Shown: in pieces, positions 1 to 11,407 of the stretch
Numbering within the stretch: the stretch's first letter is position 1
How the letters are laid out: every line of letters starts with the position of its first letter
Assembly (NCBI RefSeq): GCF_001581005.1
Contig: NZ_LHZV01000062.1
Location: 1 to 64,000 of the forward strand
Direction of reading: 5' to 3'
Source: Acetobacter orleanensis
GTDB taxonomy: Bacteria > Pseudomonadota > Alphaproteobacteria > Acetobacterales > Acetobacteraceae
Length of the DNA: 64,000 bases
Position numbers and translations under genes: made by a program
Notes under the pieces: generated by a model
The model's input: only the letters and a program-made list of their open reading frames with translations
What the model was told of the DNA's origin: nothing
Databases searched by the model: none

Positions 1-1566
<1,566 letters not shown>

Positions 1567-1570
1567 GCGC

Positions 1571-4500
1571 TTACTCGTTTCCGGGGGCTGACGGGGCGGA
1601 GGACGGGGTTTCCTGACGTTCACTGAGGCGTTTGACCTTGAACAGACGTAGCACCACCACAAAGAACACCGGCACGAAGTAGACAGCCAGCAGGGTGGCT
1701 GTCGCCATCCCGCCAACCACCGCTGTGCCAATGGCAATGCGGGAGGCGCTGCCTGCGCCGGAGGCGATTGCCAGCGGGAACACGCCCACCACCAGCGCGA
1801 TGGAGGTCATCAGAATGGGGCGGAGTCGTTCGCGGGCGGCTGTCAGCACCGCATCACTCAGGGACTCGCCGCGCTCGAAGGCCATTTTTGCGAATTCTAC
1901 AATCAGAATGGCGTTTTTTACCGCCAGACCAACCGTAGTCAGCAATCCCACCTGAAAGTACACGTCGTTATCAAGGTTACGCCACAGCGTTGCGGCAATG
2001 GCCCCCAGAACGCCCAGCGGAATAACCAGCATCACGGCAAGCGGGATGGCCCAGCTTTCATAGAGTGCGGCAAGGCAGAGCAGGATAACAATTATCGCCA
2101 GCGCATAGAGCGGACCCGTGGAGGAGCCAGAGGCTATCTGTTCAAAGGACAGGCCCGTCCATTCATAGCCCACACCAGCCGGAAGTTTGGCCAGAATGCT
2201 TTTAATGGCGTCGATGGAATCACCCGAACTGTAACCGGCGGCTGGCTGGCCCAGAATTTCAAAGGCATTCAGGCCGTTATAGTTTTCCACTTTCTGCGGG
2301 CCGACGTCCCAGTGCCCGGATGCAAAGGCATTCAGCGGCGTGAGGGTTAGCATCGTGTTGCGGATGTACCATTTGTCCAGATCGCTCGGCAGCATGCGCG
2401 CTTCGGGTATGCCCTGAATATAAACCTGCTTCACACGGTCATTCCGGGTAAACTGGTTGACGTAGATAGACCCCAGCGCCCCCTGAATGGTGGTGTTGAT
2501 GTCATCAATCGTAATGCCTAGCGCGTTGGCTTTTTCCCTGTCGATGTCCAGATGGTACTGCGAGGCATCTTCCATGCCGTTCGGGCGCACGGCCATCAGG
2601 CGGTGGTCTTTGGAGGCCATGCCCAACACCATGTTTCGGGCTTCCAGCAGCTTCTGGTGGCCTAGATGGCCGCGGTCTTCCAGCTCAAGGTCAAAGCCGG
2701 TGGCGTTGCCCAGTTCCAGCACGGCGGGCGGGTTGATGGCAAAAATCTGCGCCTTGGGGCTGGACCAGAAATGCATCATGATCCGGTGCGCAATGGCGGA
2801 CGATGTCTGGGAAGCCAGAGGGCGTTTTTCCCAGTCTTTCAGGCGGATAAAGAATGCGCCGGAGTTCTGGCCCTGCCCGGCAAAGTTAAAGCCGTTAATG
2901 GCATAGACGGATTCAACCAGAGAGCCTTCGGCCTTGAGGATATAGTCAGTAATCTCGCGGTTGACGGCCTGCGTTTCCGCCATGGGCGTGTTGGGCGGCA
3001 TGGTGACCTGCCCGAAAATCAAGCCTTGATCCTCATCCGGCAGGAAGCCGCCGGGTAGACGCATGAACAGGAACACGACCAGTGCGGTAATGACGACAAA
3101 GCCGAGCATGGACAGCACGGTGCGGCCAATAAGGAACTGCACCCCGTGCAGATACCCTTTGGTCAGCCGGTCGAACTGCCGGTTGAACCAGCCAGCGGGG
3201 CCGGTTGTTTTTTCATGGCCACCCGCCTTGAGCATGGTGGCGCACAGGGCTGGCGTCAGCACCATGGCGACCAGAACGGACAGCCACATGGCGGCAACAA
3301 TGGTCACGGAGAACTGGCGATAAATCACCCCGGTGGAGCCGGAGAAGGCCGCCATGGGCAGGAACACGGCTGTCAGCACCAGCACGATACCCACCAGAGC
3401 GCCGGAGATTTCATCCATGGAGACACGGGCGGCTTCCACGGGGGAGAGCCGCTTTTCCGTCATCACACGTTCAACATTTTCCACCACCACAATGGCGTCA
3501 TCCACCAGCAGACCCACGGCCAGAATCATGGCCAGCATAGTCAGGGTGTTGATGGAGTATCCGAGAATATTCAGCACCCCGAACGTGCCCAGCAGCACAA
3601 CCGGCACGGCAATGGTCGGGATGAGTGTGGCCCGGAAATTTTGCAGGAAGATCAGCATCACCACGAACACGAGCGCGATGGCTTCCAGCAGGGTTTTGAC
3701 AACTTCCTCAATGGAGAGAACGATAAACGGTTCGGTATCCAGCGGGTAAACGGTTTTCAGGCCCGGCGGGAAGAACTTTTCAAGCTGGGCGATCTGCGCC
3801 CGGACAGCGGCTTCCGTCTGCATCTGGTTGGCACCGGGGGCGAGCTTCAGCGCCATGCCGGACGCGGGCATGTTGTTGTAGAAAGAGTTGGTATTATAGG
3901 TCTGCGGACCCAGTTCCACTTTGGCGATATCGCTAATACGGACCTGAGAGCCATCAGGCTGCACCTTGAGCAGAATTTTCTCAAATTCTTCTGGTGAGGT
4001 CAGGCGCGTGGGGCCAATGATGGTGGCGTCCAGCCGGATGGCTTTCTTGGCGGGCAGACCGCCGAGTTCACCGGAGGAGACCTGAATGTTCTGTGTCTGG
4101 ATAGCGGTCTGCACATCCTTGATGGTCAGGCCGTAGCTGAACAGCTTGCCGGGGTCCATCCAGATACGCATGGCGTATTCGGACCCAAAGAGGGTGTGAT
4201 CCCCCACGCCGGACACACGGCTCAGCGGGTCGGAAATGCTGGAGGCCACGTAATCGGCAATGTCACTGCCGGTCATGCTGCCATCGGTGGAAATAAAGGC
4301 CAGAACCATCATGAAGTTCTTGACGGCCTTGGTGATGCTCAAGCCCTGCGCCGTGACTTCCGGCGGCAGTTTGGGCTGTGCCAGTTGCAGCTTGTTTTGC
4401 ACCTGCACCTGCGCAATATCCGGGTTTGTCCCCTGTGCGAAGGTGAGGTCAATTTCCATCGCGCCAGACGCGTAGGACTGGGCGGAGACATATTCCAGAT

Positions 4501-4726
4501 GGTCCAGACCGAACATCTGCTGGAGGATGGGGCGTACGACCGTATCATTCACCGTATCGGCGGAAGCACCGGGATAGGTGACGGCAATGGCGATCTGCGG
4601 CGGTGCAATGCTTGGATACTGGGCAATAGGCAGCTGGAAAATGGACAGGCCGCCGACCAGCATGATGATCAGGCTGATGACCCACGCGAAAATCGGGCGG
4701 TCAATAAAGAAACGCGAGAGAGACAT
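1571..4726 (-). CDS. RND multidrug efflux pump, inner-membrane permease (AcrB/MexB, HAE1 family)
   Basis: Proton-driven drug exporter of the inner membrane, 1051 aa, the normal length for HAE1 pumps. The N-terminus (MSLSRFFIDRPIFAWV) is typical, with TM1 followed by the large periplasmic porter loop. The TM4 proton-relay aspartate pair is present in GLLVDDAIVVVENV near residue 408. The second half repeats the TM-plus-loop plan and ends in the TM8-12 bundle. It lies between the adaptor (4-nt gap) and the outer-membrane factor (4-nt gap), forming a complete adaptor-pump-channel operon. No regulator gene lies beside it in the window. Substrates cannot be read from sequence; in acetic acid bacteria such pumps are candidates for organic acid, solvent or drug tolerance (inference). 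Confidence 0.95.
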   Translation of the reverse strand: MSLSRFFIDRPIFAWVISLIIMLVGGLSIFQLPIAQYPSIAPPQIAIAVTYPGASADTVNDTVVRPILQQMFGLDHLEYVSAQSYASGAMEIDLTFAQGTNPDIAQVQVQNKLQLAQPKLPPEVTAQGLSITKAVKNFMMVLAFISTDGSMTGSDIADYVASSISDPLSRVSGVGDHTLFGSEYAMRIWMDPGKLFSYGLTIKDVQTAIQTQNIQVSSGELGGLPAKKAIRLDATIIGPTRLTSPEEFEKILLKVQPDGSQVRISDIAKVELGPQTYNTNSFYNNMPASGMALKLAPGANQMQTEAAVRAQIAQLEKFFPPGLKTVYPLDTEPFIVLSIEEVVKTLLEAIALVFVVMLIFLQNFRATLIPTIAVPVVLLGTFGVLNILGYSINTLTMLAMILAVGLLVDDAIVVVENVERVMTEKRLSPVEAARVSMDEISGALVGIVLVLTAVFLPMAAFSGSTGVIYRQFSVTIVAAMWLSVLVAMVLTPALCATMLKAGGHEKTTGPAGWFNRQFDRLTKGYLHGVQFLIGRTVLSMLGFVVITALVVFLFMRLPGGFLPDEDQGLIFGQVTMPPNTPMAETQAVNREITDYILKAEGSLVESVYAINGFNFAGQGQNSGAFFIRLKDWEKRPLASQTSSAIAHRIMMHFWSSPKAQIFAINPPAVLELGNATGFDLELEDRGHLGHQKLLEARNMVLGMASKDHRLMAVRPNGMEDASQYHLDIDREKANALGITIDDINTTIQGALGSIYVNQFTRNDRVKQVYIQGIPEARMLPSDLDKWYIRNTMLTLTPLNAFASGHWDVGPQKVENYNGLNAFEILGQPAAGYSSGDSIDAIKSILAKLPAGVGYEWTGLSFEQIASGSSTGPLYALAIIVILLCLAALYESWAIPLAVMLVIPLGVLGAIAATLWRNLDNDVYFQVGLLTTVGLAVKNAILIVEFAKMAFERGESLSDAVLTAARERLRPILMTSIALVVGVFPLAIASGAGSASRIAIGTAVVGGMATATLLAVYFVPVFFVVVLRLFKVKRLSERQETPSSAPSAPGNE

Positions 4727-4730
4727 CCTC

Positions 4731-5906
4731 TTACTGTCCTTTGTTCTGGCTGGACGTGTCGGATGCTGACGGCGCGGGTGCGTCTTCCATGGGTTTCACT
4801 TTTGCACCGGGTTTGATTTTCTGGAGGCCGACGGTCACGATGCGTTCACCAGCTTTCAGCCCGCCCGTGACGAGCCAGTCTGAGCCGATGGCCTGACCGA
4901 TCTGGATCTGGCGCAGTTCCACAGTGTCATCGGGTTTGACAACCCAGACCTGCGGGTCCCCGTGTGTATTGCGTGACACTGCCTGCTGCGGCACGAGCAG
5001 CCCGTTGGGGTCCGCCCCTTCATCCAACTGGGCGTGGACATACATGCCCGGCAGCAGGAGCTTGTCGGGGTTGGGCATAATCGCCCGCACCACGACGGAG
5101 GCCGTGGATGTATCCACGTTGACTTCGGAAAGCGCCATCCGGCCCGTATGTTCATACGGGCTGCCGTCTTCCAGCGTGAGGGTGACGGGCACCTCCCCAT
5201 TGGCCTGACGGGTGATACGGCCTTCCGCCAGTTCCCGCTTGAGGCGCAGGAGCGTGATGGCAGGCAGATTGACGTCCACATAAATGGGGTCGAGCCGTGT
5301 AACAACGGCGGTATTGTCGGTCTGGTTGGCCGTAACAAGCGCACCCACGGTGATGATGGTACGGCTGATGCGCCCGGTAATGGGGGCGTTCATGCGCGTA
5401 TAACCCAGATCAACCAGAGCGTTTTCCACCTGTCCTTTTGCCGTCAGAATCCGGCCCTGTGCTTCTTTTTCAGCCGCCAGTGCGTCATCATAATCCTGAT
5501 GGCTGACGGCATGGGCCTGCACCAGAGATTTAAAGCGTTGCAGCTTGGCGCGGGCGGTCACTTCTGCCGCTTCCGCTTCCGCCAACTGGCCGCGGGCGGT
5601 ATCATACGCGGCTTGATAGCGGGATGGGTCAATCTGGTAGAGTTGCTGCCCGGCCTGCACATCGGCCCCTTCGGTAAACAGCCGCTTTTGGATAACGCCC
5701 GTCACCTGCGGGCGGACCTGCGCGATTTCATACGCATCTGTGCGGCCCGGCAGGGTGGTATGCACAGTGACGGACTGCGGATGCAGCGTAATGACGCCAA
5801 CCTGCTGCGGAGGCATGGCGGGCGGAGCGGCTTTGCGGTTACAGCCCGAGAGCGCCAGCAAAGCGACAGCAGAAAGCAGGACCGGGCGGAATGGGAGGGT
5901 GTGCAT
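4731..5906 (-). CDS. RND efflux periplasmic adaptor (membrane fusion lipoprotein)
   Basis: Membrane fusion protein linking the RND pump to the outer-membrane channel, 391 aa from the ATG at 5906. A GTG six bases upstream is in frame but less likely. The signal peptide ends in a lipobox (LLALSGC), so it should be lipid-anchored in the periplasm. Biotinyl-lipoyl-like half motifs flank an alpha-helical hairpin (about residues 90-160), followed by beta-barrel and membrane-proximal domains ending near KPGAKVKP. It is the first gene of the efflux operon. The C-terminus is acidic/Ser-rich. Family assignment is firm (AcrA/MexA/HlyD_D23 type). Confidence 0.94.
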   Translation of the reverse strand: MHTLPFRPVLLSAVALLALSGCNRKAAPPAMPPQQVGVITLHPQSVTVHTTLPGRTDAYEIAQVRPQVTGVIQKRLFTEGADVQAGQQLYQIDPSRYQAAYDTARGQLAEAEAAEVTARAKLQRFKSLVQAHAVSHQDYDDALAAEKEAQGRILTAKGQVENALVDLGYTRMNAPITGRISRTIITVGALVTANQTDNTAVVTRLDPIYVDVNLPAITLLRLKRELAEGRITRQANGEVPVTLTLEDGSPYEHTGRMALSEVNVDTSTASVVVRAIMPNPDKLLLPGMYVHAQLDEGADPNGLLVPQQAVSRNTHGDPQVWVVKPDDTVELRQIQIGQAIGSDWLVTGGLKAGERIVTVGLQKIKPGAKVKPMEDAPAPSASDTSSQNKGQ

Positions 5907-6132
5907 GGTCACTCTGACGGATCCTGTTTTTGGAAAACAAAGAAAAAACGAAGGGTAATACGCTAAGCGTTCTGGCGCGCCGGGTAAGGCTTGAAGAAGG
6001 CCCTGACTCAGGGGCGCAGAAGGAAAAGCGTATCAGAAGACAAACTGAGGAAGTGTAAACAGTACTAAACGTTACCGTTCAGTGGGTAAGCTAAAAGGCG
6101 GTAACAGGCTAGTCAAGCCACGTAGGAAAACA
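5907..6132. promoter_or_regulatory. intergenic: efflux operon promoter region with inverted repeat
   Basis: 226 bases between the sugar transporter and the efflux adaptor, both on the minus strand. An inverted repeat GTTACCG (6071-6077) / CGGTAAC (6099-6105) with a 21-nt spacer could be a weak terminator hairpin for the upstream MFS gene or part of an operator. No convincing -35/-10 pair stands out. Function is inferred only from position. Confidence 0.3.
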
Positions 6133-7530
6133 TTAACGGCCGATGTCACGCAGTTTTTTCCCGGCCATGAGATTTTGCTCAATCTTTTCAAGGGAGACAC
6201 CGCGGGTCTCGGGAACCAGCAAGCGGGTGAAGACAAAGAAGACGGCGTTGAGTGCGGCAATCAGGCCAAATGTCATCGGAGCCCCCAGCGCGTTGAGCAG
6301 GCTGAGGAAGGAGACACCGACAATCATGTTGGATACCCAGTTGGTCAGGGTGGACAGGGTAATACCCAGATCACGCCCCTTGATCGGCTGGATTTCCGAA
6401 CACAGTACCCATATCAGCGGCCCTGCGGACATCGCATGGGCGGCGATGAAGATCATGATGAGGAAGACGCACAGCACCTTGGCCGCCTGCCCGTCCAGCC
6501 CGTGAGAGTTGAGGAGGGCGAGTGCTCCCATGGCAACCGTCATGGTGCTGAACCCTGCATAGAGAATGGGTTTGCGGCCCCAGCGGTCCACCAGCCCGAT
6601 AGCGGCCACGGTAGCTAGCACGTTTACAAAGCCAATAATGGCCGTGCACCACATCTGCGCCGTGCCGACAAACCCGGCCAACGCGAAAATCTTGGGGGCG
6701 TAGTACATCACCACATTAATCCCCGCGAACTGCTGCATCATCTGAAGCAACATGCCTAGCAGAATGGAGCGCCGGAAATTGGCGTTCTGCCAGAGCAGAC
6801 CAATGCCGCTCTGTCGCTGCTGGAGCTGTTCATCAATCGCGCGGATTTCCGCATGGGCTTCATGCGGGGTAGGGCGGAGGTCTGTCAGCACTTCCAGCGC
6901 TTCCTGCCTGCGTCCCTTCATCATCAGCCAGCGTGGGCTGTAGGGCAGGAACAGCACGCCAATAACAAACAGCACGCCGGGGATGGCAATCACGCCAAAC
7001 ATCCAACGCCACTGGCCGTGGTAACTGAACAGGGTGTCACTGATAAAGGCCAGAAAAATACCCACCGTAATCATCAACTGATAGGTGGAAATCATCGCCC
7101 CGCGTGAGTTTTCACTGGCAATTTCGGAAAGGTAGAGTGGGGAGGTAAAGGCGGCAATCCCAATAGCCAGCCCCATGAGCCCGCGCCCGCAGATCATGCT
7201 GGAAACGGACCATGACAGCGCACAGCCTACAGAGCCGATGATAAACAGCACCCCGCCAATCACCAGAGCCCATTTACGCCCACCCAGCCGCGCCAGCCAC
7301 CCGGCCATAATGGCCCCGATGGCAGCGCCCGCCATCATGGCGCTGACAATCCATTCCTGCGCAAAGGTGGAGGCATGGAAAGCCTCTGCAACAAAATCCA
7401 GCGCGCCGGAAATAACCCCAATGTCTAGACCAGACATAAGGCCACCAGTTGCGGCAAGAATACCAATAATAATGGTACGGAAATGAGCGGACGAGTCTGT
7501 TTCTGTCTGTAGTGAAGGCTGGTTTGGCAT
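6133..7530 (-). CDS. sugar porter family MFS transporter (GalP/XylE-like)
   Basis: Predicted proton-sugar symporter of the inner membrane, 465 aa, with 12 TM segments. Sugar-porter signatures are visible: PYSPRWLM after TM6, DRWGRKPILYAG in the second half (motif A repeat), and the C-terminal VPETRGVSLEKIE. QQFAGINVVMYYAP in TM7 is the conserved sugar-binding QQxSGxN-like segment. Single gene; the 150-bp gap upstream and 226-bp gap downstream suggest its own transcript. The sugar cannot be assigned; galactose, xylose, glucose or arabinose are all possible. The ATG at 7530 lacks a clear ribosome site. Confidence 0.92.
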   Translation of the reverse strand: MPNQPSLQTETDSSAHFRTIIIGILAATGGLMSGLDIGVISGALDFVAEAFHASTFAQEWIVSAMMAGAAIGAIMAGWLARLGGRKWALVIGGVLFIIGSVGCALSWSVSSMICGRGLMGLAIGIAAFTSPLYLSEIASENSRGAMISTYQLMITVGIFLAFISDTLFSYHGQWRWMFGVIAIPGVLFVIGVLFLPYSPRWLMMKGRRQEALEVLTDLRPTPHEAHAEIRAIDEQLQQRQSGIGLLWQNANFRRSILLGMLLQMMQQFAGINVVMYYAPKIFALAGFVGTAQMWCTAIIGFVNVLATVAAIGLVDRWGRKPILYAGFSTMTVAMGALALLNSHGLDGQAAKVLCVFLIMIFIAAHAMSAGPLIWVLCSEIQPIKGRDLGITLSTLTNWVSNMIVGVSFLSLLNALGAPMTFGLIAALNAVFFVFTRLLVPETRGVSLEKIEQNLMAGKKLRDIGR

Positions 7531-7632
7531 CGGGTTAACAGGTTTCCGTGAAGAAAATTATTATTATTAGCGTATTTATGTTCGGCACGACCTTGCCGGA
7601 ACGGCTTTTTAGGCTTGCCGCTATCCGAATAG

Positions 7633-7660
7633 TCTGGGTCATGCCATAAAATGACCCAGA
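7633..7660. terminator. perfect 10-bp hairpin downstream of rodA
   Basis: TCTGGGTCAT (7633-7642) and ATGACCCAGA (7651-7660) form a perfect 10-bp stem with an 8-nt loop, placed 25 bases after the rodA stop. There is no long T-run on either side, so it is either a weak intrinsic terminator or a 3'-end stabilising hairpin of the mre operon transcript. Confidence 0.45.
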
Positions 7661-7684
7661 AACCTATCTTTTACGTTCGGTTGG

Positions 7685-8842
7685 TTAGGCTGCGTCCTGA
7701 TTTTCATTCTCGCCAAAGCGAGAATCCCGGTGCACCCATGTAGACAGCAGCAGCCCAAATCCCAGCATGACATTCAGCATGGCCGAACCGCCGTAAGAGA
7801 CAAGCGGCAACGGCACGCCGCCTACTGGAATGGCCCCCATCACCATGGACAGATTAACCAGACAGTAGAAGAAGAAGTTCATGCTGATTCCCAGAGCCAC
7901 CAGCCGCCCGAAGCGGTTGCGACTGCGAATGGCCATCAGCATGCCGCCCAGAATCATCAAGAGCAGCAGCCCGATGACAGTCACTGCACCGACATAACCC
8001 CATTCTTCCGCAATCATGGTGAAGATGAAGTCAGTCTGTTTTTCCGGCAGGAAGTTCAACTGGCCCTGTGAGCCATGCAGATAGCCCTGCCCCCACATAC
8101 CGCCAGAACCAAGGGCAATTTTGGACTGAATGATGTTGTAGCCAGCACCCAGCGGATCACTTTCCGGGTTAAGGAAGGTTGTAATACGGGCGCGCTGGTA
8201 GTCATGCAGGTGGGCGTAAGCAAATTTTGCCAGATAGGGCACCGGCAGCAGGAGCAGGGTAATGAGCCATAGCCGCATGCCTGCGGCAAAAAACATGGCC
8301 GCGCCAATTCCGCCAATAATCACGGCGGTGCCTAGATTAGGCTCCTTGAGCACCAGCACGACGGGCAGCAGCACCAGAAAAGCGGGGGGAAACAGCCATA
8401 GCGGATTACCCATCCGAGCGTAGCTGATGCGATGGAACCATGAGGCCAGCACCAGCACCAGAGCGACCTTGGCATATTCGGAGGGCTGGACCTGTAATCC
8501 GCCAATCATCAGCCAGCGTTCCGCGCCTTTGCCCACATGCCCCATGCGCAGCACGGCGACCAGCAGAATGATGGACAGCACATAAAGCGGGCCGGAAATC
8601 CGCACCAGTATTTTGGGGGGGAGCATGGCCACGGTAATCATGAGCACCAGCCCCACCGCAAACCGAGCAGCCTGCGGGGCCGCGAAGGGATACGGCGTGC
8701 CGCCCCCGGCGGAATAGAGCGTGACATAGCCCACGCCAGCCAGTGTGCAGATCAGCAGCACATACAGCCAGCTAATCCGCCAGAGCTTGGAGAGCAGGCG
8801 GAAGCTGGGTTCGGCGCGTAAAAGGCGTTTGTGAAATTTCAT
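7685..8842 (-). CDS. rodA: rod shape-determining protein RodA (SEDS peptidoglycan glycosyltransferase)
   Basis: Polytopic SEDS-family glycosyltransferase that polymerises lipid II together with PBP2 in the elongasome; 385 aa, about 10 TM segments. Family signatures include AERWLMIGGLQVQPSEYAK, KEPNLGTAVII and the C-terminal VGGVPLPLVSYGGSAML. It starts 2 nt after the mrdA stop, so the two genes are translationally coupled. It is the last gene of mreB-mreC-mreD-mrdA-rodA. Confidence 0.96.
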   Translation of the reverse strand: MKFHKRLLRAEPSFRLLSKLWRISWLYVLLICTLAGVGYVTLYSAGGGTPYPFAAPQAARFAVGLVLMITVAMLPPKILVRISGPLYVLSIILLVAVLRMGHVGKGAERWLMIGGLQVQPSEYAKVALVLVLASWFHRISYARMGNPLWLFPPAFLVLLPVVLVLKEPNLGTAVIIGGIGAAMFFAAGMRLWLITLLLLPVPYLAKFAYAHLHDYQRARITTFLNPESDPLGAGYNIIQSKIALGSGGMWGQGYLHGSQGQLNFLPEKQTDFIFTMIAEEWGYVGAVTVIGLLLLMILGGMLMAIRSRNRFGRLVALGISMNFFFYCLVNLSMVMGAIPVGGVPLPLVSYGGSAMLNVMLGFGLLLSTWVHRDSRFGENENQDAA

Positions 8843-8844
8843 GA

Positions 8845-10809
8845 CTAGTCTGACGTGGCCGCCGGGGGGGCATCGCCAGCGGGCGGCGGGGCCTCCGGTT
8901 GCTCCGCCGTGGCCACGCTTTCTGGCGGCGGAGTCTGGTGGTTTACCGGGTCTCGCAGCAATGTATCGGTCATGATCTCGCGTGCCAGCGGGGCGGCGGC
9001 ATCGGCTCCGGTATTACCGTGTTCAATTACCACCGAGACGGCATAGCGCGGCGCATCATACGGCGCGAAGCAGATAAACAGCGCGTGCGGGCGATATTCC
9101 CACGGCAGATTGGCGGAGTTGAAGTGCCCGCTCTCACGCAGCGCACGGGAGACGCGGCGCACCTGCGCGGAGCCTGTTTTCCCCGCCATGGTGATGCCGG
9201 GCAGGTTCAGCCGGGCCTTGGGGGCTGTGCCATGCGGTTCATTCACCACAGCAAACATGCCCGAGCGCAGGGCGGAGAGATATGTGTCCGGCATACCCAG
9301 TTCTGGCCAGTGGTCCGGGGCCGCCTGTGGCCCAAGGTCCCCGTTCATGGTACGGACCAGATGGGGCTGCACGGCCCGGCCTGTAGCAAGGCGGGAAGTA
9401 TAAGTAGCCAGTTGCAGCGGCGTGACCTGCACAAATCCCTGCCCGATGCCGCTGACAATGGTATCGCCCCCGTTCCAGTGGTGATGGTGGGCCTGCCGCC
9501 ATGCGGGGGTGGGGATCAGCCCCGTGCGGGTATGTGGGAGTTCAATATCCAGCGCGGTGCCCAGCCCGAACTGGTGGGCTGTTTCGGCAATGCGGTCCAT
9601 GCCAATCCGGCGCGCCATTTCATAGAAATAGACGTCACAGGAATATTTCAGAGCCAGATGCAGGTCTACCGAGCCATGCCCCCAGCGGGACCAGCAGTGG
9701 AAGCGCGTTCCGCCCACATCCAGATGACCGGGGCAGAAAACGCGGTCTGTTGGCGAAAACAGGCCGGATTGTAGCCCAGCCATGGCCACGGCGGGTTTGA
9801 ATGTGGAGCCGGGAGGATACACACCAGCCACGGCCTTGTTGATGAGCGGGGTGCGCTCGTTATTGGTCCATTCAATCCACTGGGCATGGCTGACGCCACT
9901 GTCAAACAGGGAGGGATCGAAGGAGGGCGTGCTGACCATGGCCAGCACTTCCCCGTTGCGGCAATCCATGACCACGGCGGAGGCTGTCAGTTCCCCGATA
10001 CGGTTGAGAACTTTCTGTTGCAGGCCGCGGTCAATGGTCAGGCCGATTTCCGTGCCCGGCACCCCTTCCACCCGGTTCAGTTCGGACATCACACGGCCGA
10101 CGGAATTGACTTCCATTTCCACGGAGCCCGCCGTGCCGCGCAGCTTTTCGTCCTGACTCTGCTCAATACCGGCGCGCCCCACGCGCATGCCGGGCAGGGC
10201 CAGCAGAGCGGAGCGGGCAACATCCCCTTCATTCGGCGGGGCGACATAGCCAATCAGATGCGCCAGCAATTCCCCTTCCGGGTAGGCCCGCCGGGTGCCG
10301 ACATCAATCAGTACGCCGGGGAGGGAGGGCGCGTTGAGTTCAATCCGCGCCATTTCCTCCCATGAGAGGAAGTCCCGCAGCATAACCGGGATAAACCTGC
10401 GCTGGTGGCGCATTTCCCGCGCAATGCGTGCGCGGTCACGGTCATCCAGCGGAATGATGGTGGAAAACCGCTCAATGGTGCCGCTGACGTCGGTCGTTTC
10501 CTCCGGCATCAGCAGGGCGCGCCAGTTTTCCTTATTGTTGGCCAGCGCCACGCCGTAGCGGTCCACAATCCGGCCACGTGGGGGGGCCAGATAGCGTTTG
10601 CTGACACGGTTACTGGCCGCCATACGGGCGTAGCGGTCCCCATCCTTGATCTGAAGCTGGTAGAGCTTGTGTGCGAGCTCCCCTAAAGCGCCAACCTGCA
10701 CGGCCATGAACAGGAGAGCCCGGCGTGTAAAAACGCCGCGGCCGGGGTCTTTCTGGTTCTTGATGGGCATCAGGCGGTTGCTCTCCCGCCTGCGACGTCT
10801 CAGCCGCAT
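8845..10809 (-). CDS. mrdA: penicillin-binding protein 2 (peptidoglycan D,D-transpeptidase)
   Basis: Class B PBP that cross-links peptidoglycan during lateral-wall growth, partner of RodA; 654 aa. One N-terminal TM (about residues 28-45) is followed by the dimerisation domain (APPRGRIVDRYGVALA) and the transpeptidase domain. All three catalytic motifs are present: SxxK as PPGSTFKPAVA, SxN as YSCDVYF (Ser-Cys-Asp variant, usual for PBP2), and KTG as AGKTGSAQ. A good ribosome site (GGAGG, 7-nt spacing) supports the start at 10809, preceding a basic N-terminus. The C-terminal 30 residues are Pro/Ala-rich and low complexity. Confidence 0.96.
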   Translation of the reverse strand: MRLRRRRRESNRLMPIKNQKDPGRGVFTRRALLFMAVQVGALGELAHKLYQLQIKDGDRYARMAASNRVSKRYLAPPRGRIVDRYGVALANNKENWRALLMPEETTDVSGTIERFSTIIPLDDRDRARIAREMRHQRRFIPVMLRDFLSWEEMARIELNAPSLPGVLIDVGTRRAYPEGELLAHLIGYVAPPNEGDVARSALLALPGMRVGRAGIEQSQDEKLRGTAGSVEMEVNSVGRVMSELNRVEGVPGTEIGLTIDRGLQQKVLNRIGELTASAVVMDCRNGEVLAMVSTPSFDPSLFDSGVSHAQWIEWTNNERTPLINKAVAGVYPPGSTFKPAVAMAGLQSGLFSPTDRVFCPGHLDVGGTRFHCWSRWGHGSVDLHLALKYSCDVYFYEMARRIGMDRIAETAHQFGLGTALDIELPHTRTGLIPTPAWRQAHHHHWNGGDTIVSGIGQGFVQVTPLQLATYTSRLATGRAVQPHLVRTMNGDLGPQAAPDHWPELGMPDTYLSALRSGMFAVVNEPHGTAPKARLNLPGITMAGKTGSAQVRRVSRALRESGHFNSANLPWEYRPHALFICFAPYDAPRYAVSVVIEHGNTGADAAAPLAREIMTDTLLRDPVNHQTPPPESVATAEQPEAPPPAGDAPPAATSD

Positions 10810-10828
10810 GACACGCCTCCCGCCAGCA

Positions 10829-11395
10829 TCAGATATCTTCCTTTTCGTCCAGCCGGTGCAGAATCCATGAGAACAGGGCGGAGAGCGGAGGATAGACCCC
10901 GATTGTCAGAAGAGCCTCGAACAACGCCGGGGCAATGTCCAACATGGACAGCCGGAACAGACAGGCCAGCCCCCATTGCAGCAGGCAGGCTGCTGCCGCC
11001 ACCAGAGCAAAAACACCCCAGACCAGCAGAAAATTCAGGCGCATCAGGCCAAAGCGGGAATAGAACGCCACCCCATGCACCAGCAGCAGGATAAAGGCGC
11101 TCACCCCAAGGGGCGTAAAGCCTACCAGATCCATAAAGAGACCGAGCAGGAACACGGCCACGCCAGACATGCCGGTGGGCCGCCAGAAGGACCAGAAAAA
11201 GACGGTGGCGATAACAAGGGCTGGCAGCAATTCAGCCGCCCCCGGAATGTTCAGGGGGGCGGAGAAAAAGATAATGATGAGCGCAATAAAAAGAGAGGGC
11301 AGCAGGCGGCGCGCCCCGTGGTCAAGCCGTTGCCATACAGTCTGGCGGGGCCGGATTTCCGGCTCCCATGCGCTCATGGAAGGGTCTGGCATCAT
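10829..11395 (-). CDS. mreD: rod shape-determining protein MreD
   Basis: Small integral membrane protein of the elongasome, 188 aa with about five to six TM segments (for example FWSFWRPTGMSGVAVFLLGL and the LVG-FTPLGVSAF region). MreD sequences diverge quickly, so the call rests on length, hydrophobic pattern and position between mreC and mrdA. GAGGG 9 nt upstream of the ATG at 11395 supports the start; it follows mreC by 12 nt. Confidence 0.9.
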   Translation of the reverse strand: MMPDPSMSAWEPEIRPRQTVWQRLDHGARRLLPSLFIALIIIFFSAPLNIPGAAELLPALVIATVFFWSFWRPTGMSGVAVFLLGLFMDLVGFTPLGVSAFILLLVHGVAFYSRFGLMRLNFLLVWGVFALVAAAACLLQWGLACLFRLSMLDIAPALFEALLTIGVYPPLSALFSWILHRLDEKEDI

Positions 11396-11407
11396 CCCGT
11401 TATGCCC